Assembly: GCA_020025775.1 (NCBI GenBank)
Contig: JAHHRN010000002.1
Span: 206,873 to 270,872, forward strand
Direction of reading: 5' to 3'
DNA from: Acutalibacter sp.
Lineage (GTDB): Bacteria; Bacillota; Clostridia; Oscillospirales; Acutalibacteraceae
Length of the DNA: 64,000 bases
The position numbers and the translations under genes are program-made. The notes under the pieces are model-generated. The model ran no database searches. It had not been told where the DNA came from and saw nothing but the letters and a program-made list of their open reading frames with translations. Positions 24,528 to 32,454 of the stretch are shown here, piece by piece. Each line of letters starts with the position of its first letter. Position 1 is the first letter of the stretch.

Positions 24528-26483
24528 ATGAAACACAAAGTTTGGACTAAAGTAGTAAGCGTTATAATGACAGTATCTCTTATGCTTGGTCTATGCGTAA
24601 CTGCTTTTGCATCTGATGTAACCTACAAGGCGACCTACACCAAGGTAGCAACCAAAGAGGTTTATAAAACCGTTCTTTCTGATGCAAATACAGAAATCGG
24701 TAAACAGGGCTTAAATGGCAATACCGTTCAAGAGATGTATAAACTTTTACCGCAGGTAGCAGGTATACTTACAGACGCCAAACAATATAAAACCATTGAG
24801 TTTTACACCAATACTGAACCTGAAATTTTTGCAAACTTGGCAGCCTTTATGCAGAGCCAAAATGCGACAACAGTTACAGTAGAACTTCTTACAGCGTATT
24901 TTGCTGAAAATCCTGTAAAAATCAAAGATGTAGAAGACTTTACGAACAAGCTTAACACCTTTATCGATGTATTTTTTTCCGCTCCTGTAAATCAGCTCTT
25001 TGCTCTAGCTTTAATGATGGGTGTTCCGGAAGCAAACATGCAAACCTTTTTTGGCTCTTTAGATGATGTTTGCAAAAGTATGGGTATCCAGCAAGAGAAA
25101 ACTTTCTTTCAGGTTGTTACAGCACAAAATGGTGAAGTAACCGCGAAGTATGTAAAAAATATTGTAAATGCGATTTTACCAGACTTAACAAACAATGCAA
25201 TGCAGATTATCAAAACATTGTCTGTTCCGGAAAATAGCTCTATGTTTTATCGCGGGATCACCGTGCTCGTGCCCGGTCTCTATGATTTGGTTGTAAGACT
25301 CGAAGGCGTCATCGTCATGTTTGCCCCTGGTTTGGATCTTGCGCCCTTGAAAGCTCCGCTTAAGCAAGCTTCCGATATTATTCTTGCTCTTCCTACCACA
25401 GGGGAAGGCGAAAGCAAAATGTTTGATCTCGAAGGTAGTATCGAATATATAGTAAACGACGTAATCGCCGCTTCTATGTCTACACCTAATACAGTAACGA
25501 TGTATACGCTGCAGGCCAAAACCGGCACAAGAGGCAAAAAGATTCTTTCTTTCAACGGCGACGGAATGATTAACTTTGACCATATCAATCTTGCCAATGT
25601 TCGTGCAGCAGCTGACACAACAGATGTGTTTAATGTAATTTTCCATTATTTACACAAGAACTTAAACAAAACAGGCAATAAGACCTTATTAAATACTGCA
25701 ATCGGTCTTTTACCTTCTCTCGGCGTAAATTTACCGAAAGAGGTGGTAAATTATTTAACTTTTGTTCTTAAAAACAACGAAAGTGAGTCTGTTTACGAGC
25801 TTTATAAAATGCTTCGCACAGCAACAGGTCATGATCTTATATTTAATCTTGTCGTAACGAACGGTAAAGGTAGCGGCAAATACAAAATGTCCTCTTCTGT
25901 AGCAATCGAAGCTAATAAAGCTCCCGAAGGCAAAGTTTTTGATAAGTGGGTAGTTGTAGGAGACACTAATGTGGCCTTCAGCGACGAGACAGCTGAAAAA
26001 ACAACCATTACCATGGCTGACCGCGATATCGAAGTAAAAGCCGTTTATAAAGACAAAGCTGTAGAGCATCATATTATCGACGGCACCGATACAACTTGGA
26101 TTCCGGAAAGCAACAAAGGCTTAAGAATCGTTGTTGCCGGCAGTGCACAAGATATTGCAGATGTTCGCATAGACGGCAAAATATTAGATCCCTCTAAATA
26201 CACTGTAAAAGAAGTAAACGGCAATACAGAAATCGTGATCAGTGAAGCCTACATGCAGAAGCTCGGCGCAGGCAATCATACTGTAACCGTGGACTACAAA
26301 GACGGTAAGTGTGAAGCGGCATTTACAGTACAGGCAAAGCAAGAAGAAGTAAAACCGGATACAGTAAATATCCCGAAAACCGGTTCTTCGCTTGGTGAAA
26401 AATTCACGAAAGCCGCTGTATCTGTTGTATCCCTGAGTGCTTTGACAGCAGCCGCAGTTTACATCAAAAAAAGAAAATTCTGA
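24528..26483 (+). CDS. Sortase-type cell-wall-anchored protein (IPKTG)
   Basis: 651 residues. A signal peptide ends near AFA-SD (residue 29). Residues 30-430 are a largely helical domain that I do not recognise. Around 440-515 is a bacterial repeat-type module (GKVFDKWVVVGD ... ITMADRDIEVKAVYKD), and around 525-600 an X2/Ig-like module (IVVAGSAQDIADVRIDGKILDP). The C-terminus has the sorting signal: IPKTG at 615-619, a hydrophobic stretch, and the basic tail KKRKF. It would be secreted and covalently attached to peptidoglycan by a sortase; none is encoded in this window. Ligand or function unknown. RBS GGAGGAG. Confidence 0.8.
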   Translation: MKHKVWTKVVSVIMTVSLMLGLCVTAFASDVTYKATYTKVATKEVYKTVLSDANTEIGKQGLNGNTVQEMYKLLPQVAGILTDAKQYKTIEFYTNTEPEIFANLAAFMQSQNATTVTVELLTAYFAENPVKIKDVEDFTNKLNTFIDVFFSAPVNQLFALALMMGVPEANMQTFFGSLDDVCKSMGIQQEKTFFQVVTAQNGEVTAKYVKNIVNAILPDLTNNAMQIIKTLSVPENSSMFYRGITVLVPGLYDLVVRLEGVIVMFAPGLDLAPLKAPLKQASDIILALPTTGEGESKMFDLEGSIEYIVNDVIAASMSTPNTVTMYTLQAKTGTRGKKILSFNGDGMINFDHINLANVRAAADTTDVFNVIFHYLHKNLNKTGNKTLLNTAIGLLPSLGVNLPKEVVNYLTFVLKNNESESVYELYKMLRTATGHDLIFNLVVTNGKGSGKYKMSSSVAIEANKAPEGKVFDKWVVVGDTNVAFSDETAEKTTITMADRDIEVKAVYKDKAVEHHIIDGTDTTWIPESNKGLRIVVAGSAQDIADVRIDGKILDPSKYTVKEVNGNTEIVISEAYMQKLGAGNHTVTVDYKDGKCEAAFTVQAKQEEVKPDTVNIPKTGSSLGEKFTKAAVSVVSLSALTAAAVYIKKRKF

Positions 26484-26516
26484 TTTGTTTGATTTATAAT
26501 TGAATTACACTCTTAG

Positions 26517-26554
26517 CCAAGGCGGCATTTTATGTCGCCTTGGTTCTTTTTTGT
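26517..26554 (+). terminator. Terminator after the cell-wall protein
   Basis: CCAAGGCG (26517-26524) pairs with CGCCTTGG (26536-26543), with inner GCA/TGT pairs, then TTCTTTTTTG. It lies 33 nt after the stop codon. Confidence 0.9.
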
Positions 26555-26660
26555 TTAACAAAATATAAAAGCAGAACCTTTTATATTCACTTTTTGACTG
26601 AATCTGCAAGATATACTTCAAAAAATATACAGACAAAAATCAACTCAAAAACATAAGAAA

Positions 26661-26702
26661 AGGTCCGAAAAAGCTCAACTACTTTACAGCTCTTTTGGAC
26701 CT
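26661..26702 (-). terminator. Hairpin terminator, mainly for the minus-strand TtcA-like gene
   Basis: AGGTCCGAAAAAGCT (26661-26675) faces AGCTCTTTTGGACCT (26688-26702), a 15-position stem with one mismatch. On the minus strand it is followed by TTTTCTTATG, on the plus strand by CTTTTG, so it may act in both directions. The rest of 26555-26864 is AT-rich without coding signal. Confidence 0.6.
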
Positions 26703-26864
26703 CTTTTGTTTAAAACTCTAAGTTTTTAACATTATGAACAGAGTTTTGAACAATATTAACGTCGAAAACCCTTTTCCATAAACTGGATGATTTGCATATT
26801 TCTAAAAATTTTTATGCATAAAAAAAGACGTTTTTTGTAGGAAAACTTTCAAAAACAGTAAAAA

Positions 26865-27575
26865 TTACCATGCACTGACATGTCCGCGCTCCATGGCACC
26901 CAGAATTTTCTTTCGTGCACCCGGATAGGTCTTTTCCAATTCTGCAAGAAACTGCTTCATTTCCTCACGATTTGTGTTTTTGTCTGCCGGACATTTGCTT
27001 TTTACAACGGGTAAATTCTCTCGTTTTACAGCTCGCTCTACATCTGCCTCAAAAGCAAAGACCAAAGGCCGAATCTGATATAGATCTTTATTGGACAGAT
27101 AAGAAACAGGGGAGAAGCAACCAATATTGCCGCCGTTTAATAAGTTCATCATAAAGGTTTCTGCAGCATCATCTGCATGATGTCCGAGTGCCACTTTATT
27201 ACAGCCTTGTTCTTTGGCAACATCATGAAGAATACCGCGTCTCATCTTTGCACACAAAGAGCAAGGATTTTTTTCTTTACGAATTTCAAAAATAACTTCC
27301 CACAAATTCGTCTTTCGAATAACCAACGGTACATTTAAGTTGTCACAAAGCGTTTGCAGTACCTCAAAATCCTGTGATTCTCCGTTGAATTGATAATCTA
27401 AAATAACAGCAACTAAATCAAAGTGCTTGGGATAAAAAGAGCGAATTCTGGAAAGCACATATAAAAGCGCTACGGAATCTTTGCCGCCGGATACGCCGAC
27501 CGCGATTTTGTCTCCTTCTTCAATCATATTGTATTTATCGATTGCCGCACGTGTTAAACTAAGAAGCTTTTTCAA
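26865..27575 (-). CDS. TtcA/TilS-family PP-loop tRNA-modifying ATPase
   Basis: 236 residues. The ATP-pyrophosphatase PP-loop is VGVSGGKDSVALL (residue ~28). A CxxC pair occurs in NPCSLCAKMRRG, and HHADDAAETFMMNLLNGG is the second family motif. This combination fits the TtcA group, which binds a [4Fe-4S] cluster and thiolates tRNA cytidine 32, more than TilS (lysidine synthase). The protein is shorter than E. coli TtcA; exact tRNA target uncertain. It is a single-gene unit on the minus strand, divergent from rplM. Confidence 0.8.
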   Translation of the reverse strand: MKKLLSLTRAAIDKYNMIEEGDKIAVGVSGGKDSVALLYVLSRIRSFYPKHFDLVAVILDYQFNGESQDFEVLQTLCDNLNVPLVIRKTNLWEVIFEIRKEKNPCSLCAKMRRGILHDVAKEQGCNKVALGHHADDAAETFMMNLLNGGNIGCFSPVSYLSNKDLYQIRPLVFAFEADVERAVKRENLPVVKSKCPADKNTNREEMKQFLAELEKTYPGARKKILGAMERGHVSAW

Positions 27576-27748
27576 ATAGATTCCTCCAAACCCTTATACG
27601 GGTCTTAATTTCCTATATTGTAGCGTAAAGCAAAGATTATGTAAATAAATTTATAAAAATAATGTTTTAGCAAACCACATGAAAGCAAGAGAAAACGCGA
27701 GAAAACGTGAGGAAAGTATTATTCTAATTAAAATTTCGAAAAAAATAG

Positions 27749-27777
27749 TTGACGAAGATCCTTTCACGTGGTATTAT
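27749..27777 (+). promoter_or_regulatory. Sigma-A promoter of rplM-rpsI
   Basis: TTGACG (27749-27754), 17-nt spacer, TATTAT (27772-27777). The start would be near 27784, giving a leader of about 40 nt, too short for a typical L13 leader structure. Confidence 0.75.
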
Positions 27778-27825
27778 ATTCGAGCAGTAAAAAATGAACT
27801 AACGAAAAATTGGAGGTTATGTTTT

Positions 27826-28254
27826 ATGTCAACTTATATGCCTAAAGCCGGCGACATCAGCCGCGACTGGTATGTTCTTGATGCTGACGGTAGAACACTC
27901 GGCGATGTAGCAACTGAAGCAGCTACCCTTCTTCGTGGTAAGCACAAGCCCACTTTTGCTCCTCATGCTGACTGCGGCGACAACGTTATCGTTATCAATG
28001 CTGAAAAAATCGTTTTCACCGGCAACAAACTTGAGCAGAAGAAGTATTATCGTCACACTGGTTATATCGGTCACCTCAAAGAGGTTTCCTATAAGACCTT
28101 AATGGCTGAAAAGCCTGAATTTGCTGTAGAAAAAGCAGTTAAGGGTATGCTTTCCAATAACTCTCTCAGCAAAAAAGCTATGACTCGTCTTCACATTTAC
28201 AAAGGCGCTGAGCATCCGCATGCTGCTCAGAAGCCGCAAGCTAGAGAATTTTAA
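27826..28254 (+). CDS. rplM: 50S ribosomal protein L13
   Basis: 142 residues from the ATG at 27826 with RBS TTGGAGG; an upstream in-frame start would precede the promoter. It contains RDWYVLDADGRTLGDVATEAATLLRGK-type opening, the motif NAEKIVFTGNK, and the C-terminal LHIYKGAEHPHAAQKP. L13 is an early assembly protein of the large subunit. Strong codon bias and the rpsI neighbour (22 nt gap) are as in most bacteria. Confidence 0.98.
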   Translation: MSTYMPKAGDISRDWYVLDADGRTLGDVATEAATLLRGKHKPTFAPHADCGDNVIVINAEKIVFTGNKLEQKKYYRHTGYIGHLKEVSYKTLMAEKPEFAVEKAVKGMLSNNSLSKKAMTRLHIYKGAEHPHAAQKPQAREF

Positions 28255-28275
28255 GAAAGGGAGGCAAAATAGATT

Positions 28276-28674
28276 ATGTACGAAACCAATCCTTATTTCT
28301 ACGGCACCGGCAGAAGAAAGAAATCCGTAGCTCGCGTTCGCGTGTATGCCGGTACAGGCAAAATCACCATCAACGACAGAGACATTGATGATTATTTTGG
28401 CTTAGAAACCTTAAAGCTTATCGTTCGTCAGCCTCTCGCTTTGACAGATACAGCTGATAAGTTCGACATCGTTTGCAAAGTTGCAGGCGGCGGTGTTACA
28501 GGTCAGGCAGGCGCAATCCGTCACGGCCTCTCCCGTGCACTCTTACAGTATGATGAAAACCTTCGTGGCACCCTCAAGAAGGCAGGCTTCTTGACTCGTG
28601 ACCCCAGAATGAAGGAAAGAAAGAAATACGGTCTCAAAGGCGCTCGTCGCGCACCGCAGTTCTCCAAGAGATAA
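28276..28674 (+). CDS. rpsI: 30S ribosomal protein S9
   Basis: 132 residues. It begins with GTGRRKKSVARVRV, has the GGGVTGQAGAIRHGLSRAL segment, and ends in the basic tail FSKR that reaches the P-site tRNA. It is co-transcribed with rplM and closed by a strong terminator. RBS GAAAGGGAGG is placed about 11 nt upstream of the ATG. Confidence 0.98.
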   Translation: MYETNPYFYGTGRRKKSVARVRVYAGTGKITINDRDIDDYFGLETLKLIVRQPLALTDTADKFDIVCKVAGGGVTGQAGAIRHGLSRALLQYDENLRGTLKKAGFLTRDPRMKERKKYGLKGARRAPQFSKR

Positions 28675-28697
28675 CAGAGTTATTTATTTGGTATTCC

Positions 28698-28736
28698 AAA
28701 GACCCGAAAGTCGAAAGGCTCTCGGGTCTTTTTCTT
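28698..28736 (+). terminator. Terminator after rpsI
   Basis: AAAGACCCGA (28698-28707) pairs with TCGGGTCTTT (28722-28731), followed by TTCTTTT. Confidence 0.92.
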
Positions 28737-28798
28737 TTGCCAAACTTCGTCATATGGTTTCTGCAGCCTTTATATGTGCTTTGACTCAAAATAATAAA

Positions 28799-28846
28799 AT
28801 AACAGCCCCAAAAGCTAAAAAGCTCTAAATGGGCTGTTATTTTTCA
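28799..28846 (-). terminator. Bidirectional terminator between rpsI and the RluA-family gene
   Basis: ATAACAGCCC (28799-28808) pairs with GGGCTGTTAT (28831-28840). T-rich tails follow on both strands, so it can end the minus-strand pseudouridine synthase gene and back up the rpsI terminator. Confidence 0.75.
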
Positions 28847-28868
28847 TATTTTAGCAACGCATATAGAT

Positions 28869-29834
28869 TTACAAGTTACCGTTATAGAAATCATCCACAA
28901 ACCAAACATCTGAAGTTTCAAATGAACGGTGATTCAAGGCGCTCAAAACGCCAGGATCAGATGTAAAATCAAATTCAATTTTGTAGGAATATAAAAATTG
29001 CTTTCTATAGGGGTATTTCGCGATTTGTTTCGGTTTACCGTACTTTGTATCGCCTAAGAGGGGATGACCGATAGAAGCCATGTGCGCTCGAATTTGGTGT
29101 GTTCTTCCAGTCAATAACTCTACATCTACCAAAGAAAGACCGTTTTTAGAAGCCAAAACGTGGTACTTTGTTAAAATGCGTTTGGCACCTGGTTGTTCTT
29201 CTTTTAAAACTTTCACTTGGTTTTTCGCTTCGTTTTTTATAAGATAATCGTCTAAAAGTGCTTCTTTCCGTTTTGGTTCACCATGTACAACGCATAAATA
29301 ATGTTTTTTTAATTCTCTTTCTTTAATTTTCTCGTTAAGTGCACGTAAAGCATCTGCACTTTTCGCAGCAATTACTATGCCACCGGTATTTCTGTCAATT
29401 CTGTTTGCTAAAGCCGGTGTAAAGGAATTTTCTTCCTGCGGTAAGTATTCTCCTTTTTCAAACAAATATCGCTTTACTCGGCCAATCAGTGTGTCTATAT
29501 ACTCTTTGTTGTCTGGATGGCAGAGGATACCCACCTTTTTATTCAGCACTAAAATATGCTCATCCTCATAAAGGATGTCCAATTCTTTAGATGCCTTCAA
29601 AAAATCATAGGTAATTTCTTCAGATTTTTCAAAAAATTCATCATTAATATAGAGAGAAAGCACGTCACCAACCTCTAAACGAGTTGAAACTTCCACTCGT
29701 TTGCCGTTTCTTTTGATTCGTTTGGTTCTGATATATTTATAAAGTAAAGATTGGGGGAGCTTTGGAGCCACTTTTTTTATAAATTTATCTGTTCTCTGAT
29801 TTGCATCATTTTTGCCGATTTTAAACTCTTTCAT
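28869..29834 (-). CDS. RluA-family RNA pseudouridine synthase
   Basis: 321 residues. An S4-like RNA-binding domain at the N-terminus (RTDKFIKKVAPKLPQSLLYKYIRTKRI) is followed by the catalytic domain with the RluA motif NRIDRNTGGIVIAAK, whose aspartate is the catalytic residue, and GRTHQIRAHMASIGHPLLGD. This is the RluC/RluD-type group that modifies 23S rRNA; the exact uridine cannot be assigned. It is a single-gene unit on the minus strand. Confidence 0.93.
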   Translation of the reverse strand: MKEFKIGKNDANQRTDKFIKKVAPKLPQSLLYKYIRTKRIKRNGKRVEVSTRLEVGDVLSLYINDEFFEKSEEITYDFLKASKELDILYEDEHILVLNKKVGILCHPDNKEYIDTLIGRVKRYLFEKGEYLPQEENSFTPALANRIDRNTGGIVIAAKSADALRALNEKIKERELKKHYLCVVHGEPKRKEALLDDYLIKNEAKNQVKVLKEEQPGAKRILTKYHVLASKNGLSLVDVELLTGRTHQIRAHMASIGHPLLGDTKYGKPKQIAKYPYRKQFLYSYKIEFDFTSDPGVLSALNHRSFETSDVWFVDDFYNGNL

Positions 29835-30349
29835 ATCACATTTTCCTATACTATTATAATACTATATATTTACGCCGTTTTTTTCGGCGCATAAAAAAGC
29901 GTTTTTGAACTGCTTTAGTATAGCATATCTCAGAGAAAATTTCTACTCCATTTTAAAAGCTCTTCGTTACCTTTTCCAAAAAAGGTATTGTTTCCCCAAA
30001 GAACGCGTAAAAACCTCGTCAGAAACGAATGAAAGTGGGGGAGAACCGCTCATTTTTTATGTTTTTTCAAAATATTCTTTTCATAAAATCGAAGTTTTCT
30101 TGAATTTGTATACATTTTTTAAGAATGTACATACTATAAATGTAAAGAAGACCATAAATAACCATAAAAATAGGCTTTTTTCTCCATTTGTTACCCCTTT
30201 GTAACGAATTGTAAGATTTTTAACTTTTCTACAAAAATTCACCGATCTTAGAAAGAAGGTGTCTAGTAAATCCTCTTTATATCTTTAAAAATGGTAAAAA
30301 CTGACATTTTCATTTGTTAAAATTGCACAAAAACTTTCTTTTTCTGAAT
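29835..30349 (+). other. Long AT-rich intergenic region, no convincing gene
   Basis: About 515 nt between the RluA-family gene and the promoter at 30350. The only ORF (29905-30204) has no RBS and low-complexity content. One hairpin, AATGA-AA-GTGG (30028-30038) with CCGC-TCATT (30046-30054) followed by TTTTT, looks like a terminator of an RNA read on the plus strand, but no upstream gene is seen. I checked by eye for c-di-AMP, cobalamin and THF riboswitch cores and found none. Confidence 0.4.
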
Positions 30350-30378
30350 TTGACAATTCACAAATACGGAAATATAAT
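30350..30378 (+). promoter_or_regulatory. Perfect sigma-A promoter of the YabE-like gene
   Basis: Exact consensus TTGACA (30350-30355), 17-nt spacer, exact TATAAT (30373-30378). Transcription would start near 30385, leaving a leader of about 120 nt. Confidence 0.9.
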
Positions 30379-30396
30379 GTCCAAAGTCAAAAGCGA

Positions 30397-30500
30397 GCAT
30401 AACAGTGATGCGACAAAATGACGTGCAAAATCAATCCTTGAAACGTCATGCATCCAACAGCCTCTCTCGCAAAATCCCATAGAGAGGTATGAGTTAAAGG
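30397..30500 (+). ncRNA. Structured 5' leader of the YabE-like gene
   Basis: The leader can fold into a bipartite stem, GATGC (30407-30411) with GCATC (30450-30454) and ATGACGT (30418-30424) with ACGTCAT (30443-30449), with a 6-nt bulge GACAAA on the 5' side. A second hairpin, CCTCTCT (30461-30467) with AGAGAGG (30481-30487), ends 8 nt before the RBS AAAGGAG. It resembles no riboswitch core I can recall. Confidence 0.45.
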
Positions 30501-30506
30501 AGCAGA

Positions 30507-31763
30507 ATGATGAAAACAAATACAAAAACGATTGCAAAAAGTTCTCGAAAGTCTGCAGAGAAAATTATTGCTTTGATTTTAGCCGTGATCTTACTTTGCG
30601 CAGGAACAGCTTTTGCAACGTCTCCGTCCGCCTATGCAGTTGATATTTATGACGGCACGGAAATCACAAGGGTCGAAACCAACAAAAACGATCCTTATCA
30701 AATCGTAGAACAGGCAAACATTGTGCTGAACGAAAAGGACCGCTTGAATGTAGACAACTTTACTTTCGGTAAAGACAGCACAATTACCATTTACCGTGCG
30801 ACCGCCGTTTCTTTCACCTCCTTAGAAGGGGAGAGCATCTATACGGTTTGTGCCGGTAAAGTTTCAGATTTACTCGCAGATTTAAACGTGACACTTGAAG
30901 AAGGTCAGATTTTAAACGTACCCGAAGATACACTTTTGACTGAAGGCTTAGCTGTAAGCGTAATGGAAGCACGTACAGTTACCGTTACAGCAGACGGCGA
31001 AACCAAGACCTTAACTTTCGGTGAAGGTACTGTCCAAGACATATTAAATGCGGCAAATATTACTTTGGGCGAAAATGATGATGTTGTTCCGGCTCTGGAT
31101 ACACAGATTTCAGATCAATTGGAAATTATCGTCTATAGAGTAACCTTTGCAGAAAGAACCGCAAAAGAAACAATTCACTTCAAGAAAGAAACAAAGAACG
31201 ATCCCAAAATGCTCGTTGGCAAAAGTGAAATTGTTCAGGAAGGTAAAGACGGTAGCAAAAACGTAACGTATCGTGATAAATACCGTGACGGCGTTTTATA
31301 TTCTTCCGAAGCCATTTCCGAAGAAATTCTTACACCGGCTACCACACAGATCACAGCGAAAGGCACTATGAAGAAAACGCTTTCGCATTCTAAGCTTAAA
31401 AACGGTGGTACACCGATTTCCGAATTAACTCCGCCTAAAGGCTTGGAAATTGTAGACGGCGCACCAACATCTTATTCAAAGATCATTCGCGGCAAAGCAG
31501 CTGCATATTCCGCAAGACCCGGCGCTAAGACCGCAAGCGGTCGCAGAGTAATGCCTGGACACATTGCAGTAAATCCTAAACAGATTCCTTACGGAACCGA
31601 AATGTGGATTGTTTCTACAGATGGCTATGTATACGGCTACGCAATCGCAGCAGATACCGGTGGATTCATTCACCAGGGTAAATTTACGGTAGACTTATTC
31701 ATGAATACCACTGCAGAGTGCAGACAATGGGGCGCTCGTGATGTTATCATTTATGTTTTATAA
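30507..31763 (+). CDS. YabE-like secreted protein: DUF348 repeats, G5 and 3D domains
   Basis: 418 residues. A signal/anchor helix lies at about 19-40 (IIALILAVILLCAGTAFA). Two to three DUF348 ubiquitin-like repeats follow (roughly 50-215; for example TVTVTADGETKTLTFGEGTVQDIL), then a G5 domain around 215-290 (KETIHFKKETKNDPKMLVG) and a C-terminal 3D domain from ~330 with its aspartates in IAADTGG and FTVDLFMN, a fold related to lytic transglycosylase MltA. The domain order is that of Bacillus YabE and Rpf-like cell-wall lysins, suggesting peptidoglycan cleavage during growth or germination. RBS AAAGGAGC. Confidence 0.88.
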   Translation: MMKTNTKTIAKSSRKSAEKIIALILAVILLCAGTAFATSPSAYAVDIYDGTEITRVETNKNDPYQIVEQANIVLNEKDRLNVDNFTFGKDSTITIYRATAVSFTSLEGESIYTVCAGKVSDLLADLNVTLEEGQILNVPEDTLLTEGLAVSVMEARTVTVTADGETKTLTFGEGTVQDILNAANITLGENDDVVPALDTQISDQLEIIVYRVTFAERTAKETIHFKKETKNDPKMLVGKSEIVQEGKDGSKNVTYRDKYRDGVLYSSEAISEEILTPATTQITAKGTMKKTLSHSKLKNGGTPISELTPPKGLEIVDGAPTSYSKIIRGKAAAYSARPGAKTASGRRVMPGHIAVNPKQIPYGTEMWIVSTDGYVYGYAIAADTGGFIHQGKFTVDLFMNTTAECRQWGARDVIIYVL

Positions 31764-31780
31764 TTACAGATAACGTATGA

Positions 31781-31820
31781 AACAGCATTCGAATTCAAAT
31801 CGAATGCTGTTTTTGTTTTT
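31781..31820 (+). terminator. Terminator after the YabE-like gene
   Basis: A 12-bp perfect stem, AACAGCATTCGA (31781-31792) with TCGAATGCTGTT (31800-31811), then TTTGTTTTT. Confidence 0.93.
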
Positions 31821-31851
31821 TATAAGCGTTTTTAGGGTGGGAAAGCAAGAT

Positions 31852-31908
31852 TTGACATTTCGTAAATTTTGATATATAATTATACAAAATAAATGTTTTG
31901 TATAATTA
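31852..31908 (+). promoter_or_regulatory. Perfect sigma-A promoter overlapped by a 13-bp inverted repeat
   Basis: Exact TTGACA (31852-31857), 17-nt spacer, exact TATAAT (31875-31880). A perfect inverted repeat, TAATTATACAAAA (31877-31889) and TTTTGTATAATTA (31896-31908) around TAAATG, covers the end of the -10 box and the expected start site (~31887), the usual position of a repressor operator. Confidence 0.8.
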
Positions 31909-32407
31909 AGGGGAGCGTAAAAGGAAGGAAAGAGAAATTCTTTTTAAAATATTGATTTTAGAGCGTTTTCCTTCAAAATAATAAAACAATGCGTCTTTTC
32001 TATAAAAAGGCTTTGTAGAGCCTTACAGAGCGTGTTAACACACACGTTAAAATCCTATAGCAAATAAAAAGTGCAAAAATTTATGATTTTCAATAATTTT
32101 TCACTTAATACAGCTGATAGCTTAGATCGAGTTTTATCTTAGTACGTTTTAAAAATTTCTATTGAACAGACTTTATAACGATTAGATAAATTTTATGGAA
32201 TCACATGTAAAGTTTTCGATTTTTAAAGCTAAAACGGCAATTTGAATTTTGCTTATAAAAAATCTAAACCGTATAATAAAAGTTTTCTTTATTCTATTTA
32301 CTTTACTATTTCGGAATTATTACTTATAATACCGCTATGAACAAATCTATTCTCCGATTTATATTTTAATTCTGAAAATCCAAATTATTTTTATATTTTC
32401 TTTATTT
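31909..32407 (+). other. Non-coding leader/intergenic DNA before the Xer gene
   Basis: About 500 nt of very AT-rich DNA with no ORF and no terminator that I can find, transcribed if the promoter at 31852 is active. A small hairpin AAGGCT (32007-32012) with AGCCTT (32019-32024) is visible. It could be a long 5' UTR of the recombinase gene or a separate small RNA. Confidence 0.35.
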
Positions 32408-32424
32408 TGTGAAACCGTTTCACA
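32408..32424 (+). promoter_or_regulatory. 17-bp palindrome like a LacI-family/cre operator
   Basis: TGTGAAAC-C-GTTTCACA is a perfect palindrome around one base, 31 nt before the Xer start codon. It resembles LacI/CcpA-type sites (TGWAANCG core). Confidence 0.5.
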
Positions 32425-32454
32425 TTTACAACCTTTTGGAAAGGAAATCGAATT

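Noticed and set aside
27679..27825. N-terminal extension of L13
   Set aside because: It precedes the promoter at 27749-27777 and would give a non-standard L13; the ATG at 27826 has the RBS.
27784..27825. Possible L13 autoregulatory leader
   Set aside because: Only about 40 nt of leader with no visible hairpins.
29905..30204. A 99-codon plus-strand ORF in the AT-rich gap
   Set aside because: No ribosome binding site, odd composition, no recognisable motif, and it lies upstream of the clear promoter of the next gene.
30385..30506. c-di-AMP (ydaO-type) riboswitch before the YabE-like gene
   Set aside because: The conserved core segments of that class are not visible by eye; only hairpins of unknown type are present. 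A covariance search would decide.
31909..32454. dif site or integrated element near the Xer recombinase
   Set aside because: No dif-like 28-bp sequence, no flanking repeats and no phage genes; the recombinase looks chromosomal.
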